64,000 nt of DNA from NCBI GenBank assembly GCA_947484245.1, contig CANKOT010000001.1, positions 37,901 to 101,900 of the forward strand, read 5' to 3'. Source of the stretch: Comamonadaceae bacterium. GTDB lineage: Bacteria; Pseudomonadota; Gammaproteobacteria; Burkholderiales; Burkholderiaceae. The position numbers and the translations under genes were made by a program. The notes below the pieces were generated by a model. The model saw only the letters and a program-made list of their open reading frames with translations. It had not been told where the DNA came from and searched no databases. This document shows positions 52,242 through 60,269 of the stretch, piece by piece (the first letter of the stretch is position 1; each line of letters begins with the position of its first letter).

Positions 52242-53012
52242 TTAAGTGATACCGACCAAGGCGCGGACTTGAAAAAAGCCCTGCATCCAAAGCCACTGAA
52301 TGCGTGCGCCAATGCTGGGCAAAGCCAGAATGAGCACGCCAAAACCAGCAAATATCATGGCTGGAAATCCGACGGAAAAAATATTCAAACTGGGCGCAGC
52401 GCGTGTGGCTACACCCAAGCCAATGTTGATGAACAGCAGGGCTACTATGACCGGCAAGGCCGTGAGCAAGGCGCCCAAAAACAGCATCGAGCTCCAAGCA
52501 ATCACATGCTTCATAGCCTCAGTGCTCATGAGATTGCTGCCAATGGGCAAGGTATTGAAGCTCTCCACCACCAAATTTAAAAGCAAGGCATGACCGCCTA
52601 ATCCCACAAAAATCAGGGTAGCCATGACCAACAGAAATTGTGAAATGACGGGCACGTTGCCCATGTTGGGGTCAATCATGGTGGCCATTGACAAACCAAT
52701 GGCGTTGGCAATTGATTGACCGGCCAGCACAATGGCCGCGGTAACCACTTGGAGCATGAGCCCCATGAGCAAGCCAATCATGAGCTGATTGCAAATTTCT
52801 AGGAGTCCGCCAGGTGTGAGGGGGTCGATAACGGGCCACTCGTGCAGAGGGTAGACCAACCAGGTGAGGGCCATGGCGAGCACAATGCGAATGCGCAAGT
52901 TGAGCGCGCGCAATGAAAAGATAGGCGCAGCCATCAACAGGGCCGAGATTCGCAGCATCGGCCAAAGGAGCCCATAAAAGCGCTCCATCAGTTCGGTGAC
53001 TGCGATGTCCAT
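52242..53012 (-). CDS. fliR: FliR, export gate component
   Basis: 256 aa from the ATG at 53012, one base after the fliQ stop; a longer frame would overlap fliQ. FliR joins FliP and FliQ in the export gate. Hydrophobic helices fill the protein, with the conserved pattern GQSIANAIGLSMATMIDPNM and VISQFLLVMATLIFVGLGGH. The C-terminus ends QGFFQVRALVGIT. It lies 12 bp upstream of flhB. Confidence 0.94.
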   Translation of the reverse strand: MDIAVTELMERFYGLLWPMLRISALLMAAPIFSLRALNLRIRIVLAMALTWLVYPLHEWPVIDPLTPGGLLEICNQLMIGLLMGLMLQVVTAAIVLAGQSIANAIGLSMATMIDPNMGNVPVISQFLLVMATLIFVGLGGHALLLNLVVESFNTLPIGSNLMSTEAMKHVIAWSSMLFLGALLTALPVIVALLFINIGLGVATRAAPSLNIFSVGFPAMIFAGFGVLILALPSIGARIQWLWMQGFFQVRALVGIT

Positions 53013-53013
53013 A

Positions 53014-53283
53014 TCAGGTAAAGAGTCCAGGGATGCGCTGGAAAAGACCGCGCGTGTAATCCACCAAGGTGGTGAGTTGCCATCCACCCACCACAGCCAA
53101 GGTAATGGCCAGTGCTGCTAGCTTGGGAATAAAACTGAGGGTGGCTTCATTGATGGACGTGGCGGCTTGCAAAATACCAATGATCAAACCAATAAACAAG
53201 GCAACACCCAGCAACGGTGCAGAAATTAAAACGGTGATCCAGAGAGCTTGGCGACCTAAATCAACAACTGTGGCGGTGTCCAT
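53014..53283 (-). CDS. fliQ: FliQ, export gate component
   Basis: 89 aa from the ATG at 53283, the family's usual size; an upstream in-frame start would add 20 residues not found in FliQ. Two hydrophobic helices (LISAPLLGVALFIGLIIGIL and LAALAITLAVVGGW) flank the conserved QAATSINEATLSFIPK segment. It lies 14 bp after fliP and 1 bp before fliR. Confidence 0.95.
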   Translation of the reverse strand: MDTATVVDLGRQALWITVLISAPLLGVALFIGLIIGILQAATSINEATLSFIPKLAALAITLAVVGGWQLTTLVDYTRGLFQRIPGLFT

Positions 53284-53297
53284 GTGAGGGCTCCAAT

Positions 53298-54065
53298 TTA
53301 GGTGGCAAAGCTGGCTGCAAGCGATCCCAAGATCAGGCTCCAACCGTCGACCAAAACAAACAACATGAGCTTGAAGGGCATGGAAATCATCATTGGAGAC
53401 AACATCATCATGCCCATGGACATGAGCACGCTGGCCACAATGAGGTCAATGACCACGAAAGGAATGTAAATCAGAAAGCCGATGGTGAATGCGCTCTTCA
53501 ATTCAGAGGTGATGAAGGCGGGCACCAAGGTGGAGAAGGGCACAGCCGCCGCATTGACAGGCTCGCCTTTGTTGGCCATTTGCATGAACAAACCAATGTC
53601 ATCTTCGCGGGTTTGTTTCATCATGAAGCTGCGCAGAGGTTCCTCTGCTGCGGCCAAGGCTTTGTCAAAAGCCATGCCTTTTTGCATGTAGGGCACCAAG
53701 GCGTTGGTGTAAATGTCGTTCAGGATGGGCGACATAATAAACAGGGTGAGAAACAAGGCCAGGCCCACCAACACGGTGTTGGGGGGCGTTTGGCCTGTGC
53801 CCAATGCTTGGCGCAAAATGGACAACACAATGATGATGCGCACAAAGGCGGTCATCATGAGCAAAAAGGATGGCAGCAGCGTGAGCGATGTCATTAAGGC
53901 CAACAGTTGGAGCGACAAGCTGTACTGTTGTTGGCCTTTAGGGCCGCCTGTGACGTTGATCATGGGAATGCCTTGTGCGGAGGCAGCCATGGGGAAAAAC
54001 AACAAGGCCAAGGCAATGATGCCGGAGGCCAAGAACAAGGGATGTTGAATCAGTTTACGCAACAT
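53298..54065 (-). CDS. fliP: FliP, export gate component
   Basis: 255 aa with a signal peptide (cleavage near ASA-QGI), as FliP requires. The conserved segments LPSFLLMMTAFVRIIIVLSI, LRQALGTGQTPPNTVLVGLA, MQKGMAFDKAL, and VPAFITSELKSAFTIGFLIY, PFVVIDLIVASVLMSMGM are all clear. It overlaps fliO by 11 bp. Confidence 0.96.
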   Translation of the reverse strand: MLRKLIQHPLFLASGIIALALLFFPMAASAQGIPMINVTGGPKGQQQYSLSLQLLALMTSLTLLPSFLLMMTAFVRIIIVLSILRQALGTGQTPPNTVLVGLALFLTLFIMSPILNDIYTNALVPYMQKGMAFDKALAAAEEPLRSFMMKQTREDDIGLFMQMANKGEPVNAAAVPFSTLVPAFITSELKSAFTIGFLIYIPFVVIDLIVASVLMSMGMMMLSPMMISMPFKLMLFVLVDGWSLILGSLAASFAT

Positions 54066-54405
54066 GAGAAACTCCGTTTTCGGAAGAGGTTGCGTGAATT
54101 ATGGCGGCAGAATCATTGGAAGCGGAAGAAGTCGAAGCTGAAGCAGGCCATTGTCCCAAGGAGGTCATTTGGGTAGGGGTGATGCCCACCAGAACTTCAT
54201 TGTCGCCCACTTTGAGAAGTGCAAATTTCTGGCGAGGGCCCACACTGAGCGTTTCAAGAACCTGCATGCGTTTGCCAGAATTTTGGCTGTTCAAGCGGGA
54301 TTGCAACTTGCGCAAGGCCCACAATAGCCCGGCCATGATTGCCAGCACCAACAAAAAGCTGCCGATCATCCGAAACAGGTCGGCGCTGTCAAAACCGGGT
54401 GCCAT
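54055..54405 (-). CDS. fliO: FliO, FliP-assembly scaffold
   Basis: 116 aa. One membrane helix near the N-terminus (MIGSFLLVLAIMAGLLWALR) is followed by the cytoplasmic FliO domain (MQVLETLSVGPRQKFALLKV, GDNEVLVGITPTQMTSLG). FliO helps FliP form its pentamer. It lies 36 bp after fliN and overlaps fliP. Confidence 0.92.
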   Translation of the reverse strand: MAPGFDSADLFRMIGSFLLVLAIMAGLLWALRKLQSRLNSQNSGKRMQVLETLSVGPRQKFALLKVGDNEVLVGITPTQMTSLGQWPASASTSSASNDSAAIIHATSSENGVSHVA

Positions 54406-54441
54406 GCGGTGCTCTTTTCTTGTGGTTCAAAAGCCTGAAGT

Positions 54442-54750
54442 TTAAAGGTTCTTCATGCGTTCTGATGCGGGTGCCACACGCGTGAGGCGGACGCCATATC
54501 GATCGTTGACCAACACAATTTCACCTTGGGCTACCACGGTGTTGTTGACCAAGAGATCAAGCGGTTCGCCCGCGATGCGATCGAGTTCGACCACGCTGCC
54601 CTGAGTGAGGCGCATGAGGTCGCGAATTTTGATCATGGCACGGCCCACTTCAATGGACAGTGTGACGCTGATGTTTTGCAACACCTCAGGATTGATCTGG
54701 CGATGTGCTGCTTCGTTTTCGATGGCGGCTTCTGTGTTGGTATCGGTCAT
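54442..54750 (-). CDS. fliN: FliN, C-ring switch protein
   Basis: 102 aa from the ATG at 54750, preceded by an AGGA Shine-Dalgarno; a start at 54789 would overlap fliM. The SpoA domain is complete: ISVTLSIEVGRAMIKIRDLM, QGSVVELDRIAGEPLDLLVN, GEIVLVNDRYGVRLTRV. FliN forms the base of the C-ring and binds FliH. It lies 17 bp after fliM. Confidence 0.95.
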   Translation of the reverse strand: MTDTNTEAAIENEAAHRQINPEVLQNISVTLSIEVGRAMIKIRDLMRLTQGSVVELDRIAGEPLDLLVNNTVVAQGEIVLVNDRYGVRLTRVAPASERMKNL

Positions 54751-54767
54751 GTCGTTTTCCTGAAAAT

Positions 54768-55757
54768 TTATTGCATACCGGGTATGCAAGCCCGTTCAAT
54801 TTGCACAGCGGTTTGTGCGCCAATGGTACCTACTTGGACATCAAAAGCTGGCAATCCATTCACAAGCAATCGGGCCAATTCTGGTTTCTTGAAGAACAGC
54901 ACGTCACCCTCTTTCATGGTTTCAATTTCACCAAATGAAGATTCAACGCTACCCAACAGAACCCTTGCTTCCAAGCCTGCGCTGTCAACGGCTTCTTCAA
55001 GCTCAATGCGCCATTGCTTGTCTGATTCATCGTTGCCATCGCCAGACTGTACTCGGCTACGCAGCAGTTCGCGAATAGGTTTGAGTGATGCATAGGGGTA
55101 GACCAGATCGATGAAGCCTTGAGAGTTCATGTTGCCTTCGGCTTCGAAGCGCGTCAAGATGACCAAGTCGTTTTCGTCGGCAATTTGTGCAAATTGTGGA
55201 TTGATTTCAGAGCTGATCAATTCAAATTCAACTGGTAAGACTGCAGCCCAAGCTTCTGTCAATGACTTGAAAAAGACTTCCAAAATCATGTTAATGATGC
55301 GCGATTCGGTGGGCGTGAACAAGCGGCCAGGGGGCAAATTGCCAACACCTTTGCCAAATCCGCCAAAGAAACTGTCGAGTGAACTGAAAACCACCGTGGG
55401 GTCAATGACCACAATGGAGTTGCCACGCAAGGGGTTCATGCGAACCACATTGACAGACAAGGGGGCTTTCAAGCTTTTGAGGTAATCGCCGAAGCGAACA
55501 ATTTCAACTTGGTTGGGATTGACCTTGGGGCTGGTGCGCAGCATTTCGACCAATCCCAAACGGAAGGTGCGAATGAAGCGCTCGTTGATCATGTCGATGG
55601 AGGTGACGTTCACCCCCAAGCTGCTGTCCTCAGAGGCCAGGTCGTGTTTCTTCACCCGTGCGGTGGTGTTGAATCCAGTATCCACTGGAATCGAGCCATC
55701 CATCACGCCTTCTGCCAAGGCAGAAAGTTCGTCGGGTGTCAGTAAAGAAGTAGCCAT
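54768..55757 (-). CDS. fliM: FliM, C-ring switch protein
   Basis: 329 aa, normal length. FliM binds CheY-P and FliG. The middle domain (NERFIRTFRLGLVEMLRTSP, GGFGKGVGNLPPGRLFTPTE) and C-terminal SpoA domain (LEARVLLGSVESSFGEIETM, KEGDVLFFKKPELARLLVNG) are typical. The N-terminal CheY-binding peptide, normally LSQ-EIDALL, reads LTPDELSALAEG, so it is recognisable but weakened. It lies 54 bp after fliL. Confidence 0.95.
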   Translation of the reverse strand: MATSLLTPDELSALAEGVMDGSIPVDTGFNTTARVKKHDLASEDSSLGVNVTSIDMINERFIRTFRLGLVEMLRTSPKVNPNQVEIVRFGDYLKSLKAPLSVNVVRMNPLRGNSIVVIDPTVVFSSLDSFFGGFGKGVGNLPPGRLFTPTESRIINMILEVFFKSLTEAWAAVLPVEFELISSEINPQFAQIADENDLVILTRFEAEGNMNSQGFIDLVYPYASLKPIRELLRSRVQSGDGNDESDKQWRIELEEAVDSAGLEARVLLGSVESSFGEIETMKEGDVLFFKKPELARLLVNGLPAFDVQVGTIGAQTAVQIERACIPGMQ

Positions 55758-55811
55758 GAAAGTCAGACAATCAAAATGAAATAACGCAAATACAGAGTAT
55801 GAGGCGGTTGA

Positions 55812-56387
55812 TTACTGCACGATGAAGCTCGTGAAATGAATTTCCTCAATGCCGCCAAAGTCTTCATATTTCTCTAGCAAGGTATTGATACTGTCGCGAA
55901 TTTTGACAGCTATTTCTTTGCGGAACTCAGGTTTAACCAAGTCTGCATCGGTGGTCTGTCGCATCACATCCAATACAGCGGAGCGAATGGCAAAGTCGTG
56001 CTTTTTCACATTCTCAAACACACGCTCATCGTAATGGGTCATGACGGCAATTTGAACCGACATGACTTTTTTGGAGCCACTCACATTGACCAAGAACTCG
56101 CGTTCAATTTGCAAGTAGGTGTACTCAAAGCGTGTGAGCTCTGGCGTATCTTTTGTTTTCTTACCAGGCTTGTTGTCAGCTTTTTTGCCGCCTGCCGATT
56201 CTTCAGCAAGCTCTGGGTCGACCACGGGCTTGGGGTTGAAGTAACCCGTGAAAAAGAGCGTACCCAGCACAATGCCCACAATGAGGACGATCAAACCGAC
56301 AACGCCCCCAATGATCAGGACGATGGGCTTTTTCTTTTTCGGCTCTTCTTCAACGACTTCTGCTGCTTCTGGGGCTGCTGTTGCCAT
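55812..56387 (-). CDS. fliL: FliL, stator-associated membrane protein
   Basis: 191 aa. An Ala/Glu/Lys-rich cytoplasmic tail, one membrane helix at about 24-50 (PIVLIIGGVVGLIVLIVGIV), a Lys/Asp linker, then the SPFH-like periplasmic domain ending with YEDFGGIEEIHFTSFIVQ, the usual FliL C-terminus. FliL surrounds the stator and raises torque or stability. It follows fliK by 57 bp. Confidence 0.93.
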   Translation of the reverse strand: MATAAPEAAEVVEEEPKKKKPIVLIIGGVVGLIVLIVGIVLGTLFFTGYFNPKPVVDPELAEESAGGKKADNKPGKKTKDTPELTRFEYTYLQIEREFLVNVSGSKKVMSVQIAVMTHYDERVFENVKKHDFAIRSAVLDVMRQTTDADLVKPEFRKEIAVKIRDSINTLLEKYEDFGGIEEIHFTSFIVQ

Positions 56388-56415
56388 AGGGCACCTCTAT
56401 AAAAACAAATTATCA

Positions 56416-56428
56416 CCGGTTGAACCGG
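56416..56428 (-). terminator. Weak hairpin between fliK and fliL
   Basis: CCGGTT-G-AACCGG forms a short stem, followed on the minus strand within 10-15 bp by a T-rich run. It may reduce read-through from fliK into fliL, but the stem is short. Confidence 0.3.
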
Positions 56429-56444
56429 GCGTTTTAGTTAAATC

Positions 56445-57905
56445 TTAAGCCAGTGTGTCCCAAGCATCGGAAGATCTAAGTTCTTTGATGCGAGATTCAG
56501 CGGCTTTGACATCCGACACAGGGTCAATGACTTGCTTGTCAGAGTCCGAGTTTTGACGAGGTGTCGAGTTTCCGCCAGATCCACGCTGGTTTTCACTGTT
56601 AACCCAGACATTAGCAACTGTCATGCCTGATTCTGCCAAGCTATCCTTGAGTTTGTTCATGCCTTGTGCAATCAATTCTCGCGTGAGTTGGTTGTCAGTC
56701 TTGAAAATGGCGTCCAAGCCGTTTGCACTCATGTCAAGCTCAACATCAATTCTGCCCAAATGGGCGGGGTTTAGCTTCAACTGCAGTTTCCATTCTCCAT
56801 GTTCCAATTGCTCTTGGAGTCTTTCTCCCATGGCTTTGCCCAGTTTGTCGGCCAAGTCCTGAATTTGAGCAGCGCGGTCGGTCAACTCGGGGTTGGCCAA
56901 GGCCGCACTGGTGGCGGCTGCGCCCAAAGTACCGGTGCTGGCGGTGTTTCGTGCTGAATCAAGGCTGATGGTACCCGTATTGCTTTGGTCCTGAAGGCTA
57001 TCAAGCGCCGCTAAAAGAGCGGGGTCATTGACGCCCAAGTCCAGCGGCACCTCAGGCACATCAGCCCCGAGCACTTTGCTACTTAATATGTTGGAGGTCA
57101 GTTGTCCCCAAGCGGCAGCCTGATCCGTGCCGTTCAATTTGGCCAACTGGCGGGTCATGTTTTCCCAGGCTGGCATCATGCGCATCCGCATAGCGTCTAA
57201 GGGGCCGAGTTCTGGCGAAACTTCAGCCAAATTGTCAGCACTGCCAAGTGCTTGGGAGGGGGCTGTGCCCATGTCTCCCAATGCTTTGAGGACGCCAGTG
57301 GCGCCCGCTGTGGCCAACAAGGCATTGACATCTGAGGCTTTAGGGTTTGTCGCCTGAGGGGCGGTAATAGTTGCCAGATTCGGCGCATGCGCCAATAAAG
57401 AACTGCTAGCTTGATTTGAAAGGCTCAAACTGCTTGTATTCGATTGGATCCATCCCAAAGTGGGAGCGCTAGGCAAAAGCGTCAGCGTGGTGGCGCCATC
57501 ATAGGCTGCGGCGGGTGTGAGTCCGGTTGCCATGTCGGTGATGGGCTTTGTTGCCAGGTCTCCAAACAGGGCTTGGACGGCTGTCTCGCTCAAACCTTGG
57601 GCGCGCGCAAATTCCGCCAAACTGTTGGGGTCGGGCAGCGGAGAGACTGCGGTGATCACAGAGAACTGGCTGCCTAAATTCAGGGTTTGCAGGGCTGCCG
57701 CTGTGGCATCTGTGGCCTCCTTGGTTTCGGTTCCGGCAAGCTCTTGCCGCTCTCCCTTGGCCATCAAGTCACGCATCACTCCCGCAAACTCCTGCCCATT
57801 CATGGGTTTGGCAAGGCTCGGGTCTAAACCCGTAGGACTGCTAGAAGCCCCTACTGACGCGGGGCTGGCGGTTGGGGAGGTCGAAAAATTGAGTTTGGCG
57901 TCCAT
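56445..57905 (-). CDS. fliK: FliK, hook-length control protein
   Basis: 486 aa. The long N-terminal part (Ser/Thr/Ala/Gln-rich, low complexity) serves as the ruler. The C-terminal Flg_hook domain is clear: LQEQLEHGEWKLQLKLNPAH, LGRIDVELDMSANGLDAIFK, TRELIAQGMNKLKDSLAESG. After it comes a Gly/Ser/Asn-rich tail. FliK stops hook growth by acting on FlhB. It is divergent from flhA with 228 bp between, and heads fliL-M-N-O-P-Q-R-flhB. Confidence 0.94.
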   Translation of the reverse strand: MDAKLNFSTSPTASPASVGASSSPTGLDPSLAKPMNGQEFAGVMRDLMAKGERQELAGTETKEATDATAAALQTLNLGSQFSVITAVSPLPDPNSLAEFARAQGLSETAVQALFGDLATKPITDMATGLTPAAAYDGATTLTLLPSAPTLGWIQSNTSSLSLSNQASSSLLAHAPNLATITAPQATNPKASDVNALLATAGATGVLKALGDMGTAPSQALGSADNLAEVSPELGPLDAMRMRMMPAWENMTRQLAKLNGTDQAAAWGQLTSNILSSKVLGADVPEVPLDLGVNDPALLAALDSLQDQSNTGTISLDSARNTASTGTLGAAATSAALANPELTDRAAQIQDLADKLGKAMGERLQEQLEHGEWKLQLKLNPAHLGRIDVELDMSANGLDAIFKTDNQLTRELIAQGMNKLKDSLAESGMTVANVWVNSENQRGSGGNSTPRQNSDSDKQVIDPVSDVKAAESRIKELRSSDAWDTLA

Positions 57906-57967
57906 GTTAATTCCATCATGAGTTGGCTGTTTTCAACCCAGTTTTATTGCCGGGCATGCCTTGTATT

Positions 57968-57983
57968 AGCAAAAACCGTGACA
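57968..57983 (-). promoter_or_regulatory. Candidate sigma54 promoter of fliK
   Basis: The minus strand reads TGTCACG-GTTT-TTGCT: correct spacing and all consensus positions except the second G of GG. It lies 63 bp upstream of fliK, with a TTGCCG hexamer behind it at 57993. The changed G lowers confidence. Confidence 0.45.
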
Positions 57984-58043
57984 GGTCAGGGCTTGCCGCT
58001 TTGGCTGAATCTGGGAAATGGGGCTTGGTGTCGGGATTCCACA

Positions 58044-58059
58044 TGGCATGGACTTTGCT
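58044..58059 (+). promoter_or_regulatory. Sigma54 promoter of flhA-flhF-flhG-fliA
   Basis: TGGCATG-GACT-TTGCT, correct spacing and -12, one change in the -24 element, 75 bp upstream of the flhA ATG. Confidence 0.75.
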
Positions 58060-58133
58060 CGACAAGCTGAACTATGGAAGAAAACCATGCAGTTTGATTG
58101 TTCTAAACCTCTAAATAGCCCCTTAGGCCAACC

Positions 58134-60230
58134 ATGAGCACCTTGACCCTGTCAGCGGTTCGACAGAACCTGTCCAAATTCGATTACGCCGGCCTGGGCT
58201 TGCCCGCCATGGTGTTGTTGATCATGGCCATGTTGGTTATCCCTCTGCCCCCCTTGTTGTTGGACATTCTGTTTACCTTCAACATTGGCTGCAGCTTGTT
58301 GGTCATCATGATTGCCATTGGCACCCGCAAGCCGCTCGAGTTTTCATCCTTCCCGTCTGTTTTGTTGTTTGCCACCATGCTCCGTTTGGGCTTGAACGTG
58401 GCATCCACCCGTGTCATTTTGGTCGATGGCCATGAAGGTCACGAGGCTGCTGGCAAAGTGGTGGCGGCTTTCGGTGAGTTTGTGATCGGTGGCAACTACG
58501 TGGTGGGTTTCATTATTTTCGCCATCTTGATGATCATCAACTTCATTGTGGTGACCAAAGGTGCAGGCCGCGTATCTGAAGTGAACGCTCGTTTTACCTT
58601 GGACGCCATGCCCGGTAAACAAATGTCCATTGACGCCGATTTGAATTCTGGCGTGATTGACCAAGAAACCGCGAAAAAGCGCCGCGAAGAGCTTTCTCAA
58701 GAATCAGACTTCTTCGGTTCTATGGACGGTGCCTCCAAGTTTGTATCTGGCGATGCGGTGGCGGGCTTGCTTATTTTGGTGATTAACTTGGTTGGTGGAC
58801 TCATCATTGGCGTCGCTCAACACGATTTGTCCTTGTCCGAAGCTGGCCGGATTTACACCTTGCTGACCATCGGCGATGGCTTGGTGGCACAGATTCCTTC
58901 ATTGTTTTTGTCATTGGCTACTGCCATCATCGTGACCCGTGTGACCACTGCTGAGTCCATGACGGAACAAGCCTCTTCTCAGTTGTCCAACCCTGCGGCT
59001 TTGTACCTTTCGGCCGCCATTTTGGCCATCATGGGCTTGGTACCCGGTATGCCTCATTTGGTGTTCCTTACCATTGCTTTGGCCACCGCAGGCTTGGCTT
59101 ATCGCATTACACAAAAACAAGACAACCCCGTTGCCACCCCAGCAGAGCAGGCGGCCCAAGCCGCCTTAGAAGAGCCCAAAGAGTTGGATTGGGACGATGT
59201 CGATCAAGTGGACTTGATTGGCCTTGAAATTGGCTACGGCTTGATTCCCTTGGTGAACCCTGAAACAGGCGGTCAATTGATGAACCGTGTGAAGGGTGTG
59301 CGCAAAAAATTATCAGCTGAGTTGGGCTTTTTGGTTCAACCCGTGCGCATTCGCGACGCTTTGACCATCGATCCAGATGCCTATCACATTGTGTTGAAGG
59401 GTGTGGTTCGCGGTAAGGGTCAAATCAGAGTGGGCAAAGAATTGGCCATCAACCCAGGTCAAGTTTATGGTCCCCTGGAAGGACAAGCCACGCAGGAGCC
59501 AGCTTTTGGTTTGGACGCTGTGTGGATTGATCCTTCGCAGCGTGACTTGGCCCGTACTTTGGGCTACACCGTGGTAGATGCCAGTACCGCTGTGGCCACG
59601 CACCTGAACAAAGTGTTGCGTGACAACGCTTCAGATTTGCTCAGCCACGACGAAGTCCAGCAATTGCTCGACAAGTTGGCTGCCAAGTCGCCTAAATTGG
59701 TAGAAGATTTGGTGCCGGGTAAGTTGTCATTGGGTGTGGTTACGCGCACCTTGCAAAACTTGCTGAACGAATCGGTGTCGATTCGGGACATGCGCACCAT
59801 TGCCGAGACCTTGTCTGAGGTGGCCAGCCGCACACAAGAGCCCGAGCAACTCACCTCGCTGGTTCGTCCTAAGTTGGGCCGCATGATTGTTCAGAGCTTG
59901 GTGGATGACACCAATGGCTTGTCGGTCATGACCTTAGACCCTAGCCTTGAGCAGCTCATTCACAACATCTTGCAACAAACCGCCCCGGGCCAAAGCATTG
60001 CCATGGAGCCAGGTTTGGCTGAGAGATTGTTTGGTGCTTTGCGCGAAGGCGCTCGCGCCGTCGAAGAAATGGGTCATCCCGCTGTGTTGGTGGTGTCCCC
60101 CTTGATTCGCCCCTGGTTGTCCAAGGCTGTGCGCTACCGCGTGAACGATTTGACCTTGTTGTCTTACAGCGAAATTCCAGACGACCAGACTGTGAAAGTG
60201 GTCCATACGGTTCACGCTGAAACTCGATAA
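58134..60230 (+). CDS. flhA: FlhA, export gate protein
   Basis: 698 aa, normal length. The N-terminal half has about eight membrane helices with the FHIPEP-family signature (TMLRLGLNVASTRVIL, GDGLVAQIPSLFLSLATAII). The cytoplasmic half receives chaperone-substrate complexes (MNRVKGVRKKLSAELGFLVQ, VHTVHAETR end). FlhA forms the nonameric ring above the gate. flhF follows after 39 bp. Confidence 0.97.
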   Translation: MSTLTLSAVRQNLSKFDYAGLGLPAMVLLIMAMLVIPLPPLLLDILFTFNIGCSLLVIMIAIGTRKPLEFSSFPSVLLFATMLRLGLNVASTRVILVDGHEGHEAAGKVVAAFGEFVIGGNYVVGFIIFAILMIINFIVVTKGAGRVSEVNARFTLDAMPGKQMSIDADLNSGVIDQETAKKRREELSQESDFFGSMDGASKFVSGDAVAGLLILVINLVGGLIIGVAQHDLSLSEAGRIYTLLTIGDGLVAQIPSLFLSLATAIIVTRVTTAESMTEQASSQLSNPAALYLSAAILAIMGLVPGMPHLVFLTIALATAGLAYRITQKQDNPVATPAEQAAQAALEEPKELDWDDVDQVDLIGLEIGYGLIPLVNPETGGQLMNRVKGVRKKLSAELGFLVQPVRIRDALTIDPDAYHIVLKGVVRGKGQIRVGKELAINPGQVYGPLEGQATQEPAFGLDAVWIDPSQRDLARTLGYTVVDASTAVATHLNKVLRDNASDLLSHDEVQQLLDKLAAKSPKLVEDLVPGKLSLGVVTRTLQNLLNESVSIRDMRTIAETLSEVASRTQEPEQLTSLVRPKLGRMIVQSLVDDTNGLSVMTLDPSLEQLIHNILQQTAPGQSIAMEPGLAERLFGALREGARAVEEMGHPAVLVVSPLIRPWLSKAVRYRVNDLTLLSYSEIPDDQTVKVVHTVHAETR

Positions 60231-60269
60231 AACACATTCAAAGATTTAGATTGAAGAAGAGATAACACC

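Noticed and set aside
57923..58114. 63-aa open frame between fliK and flhA
   Set aside because: It covers the divergent sigma54 promoter region and has no Shine-Dalgarno or family match.
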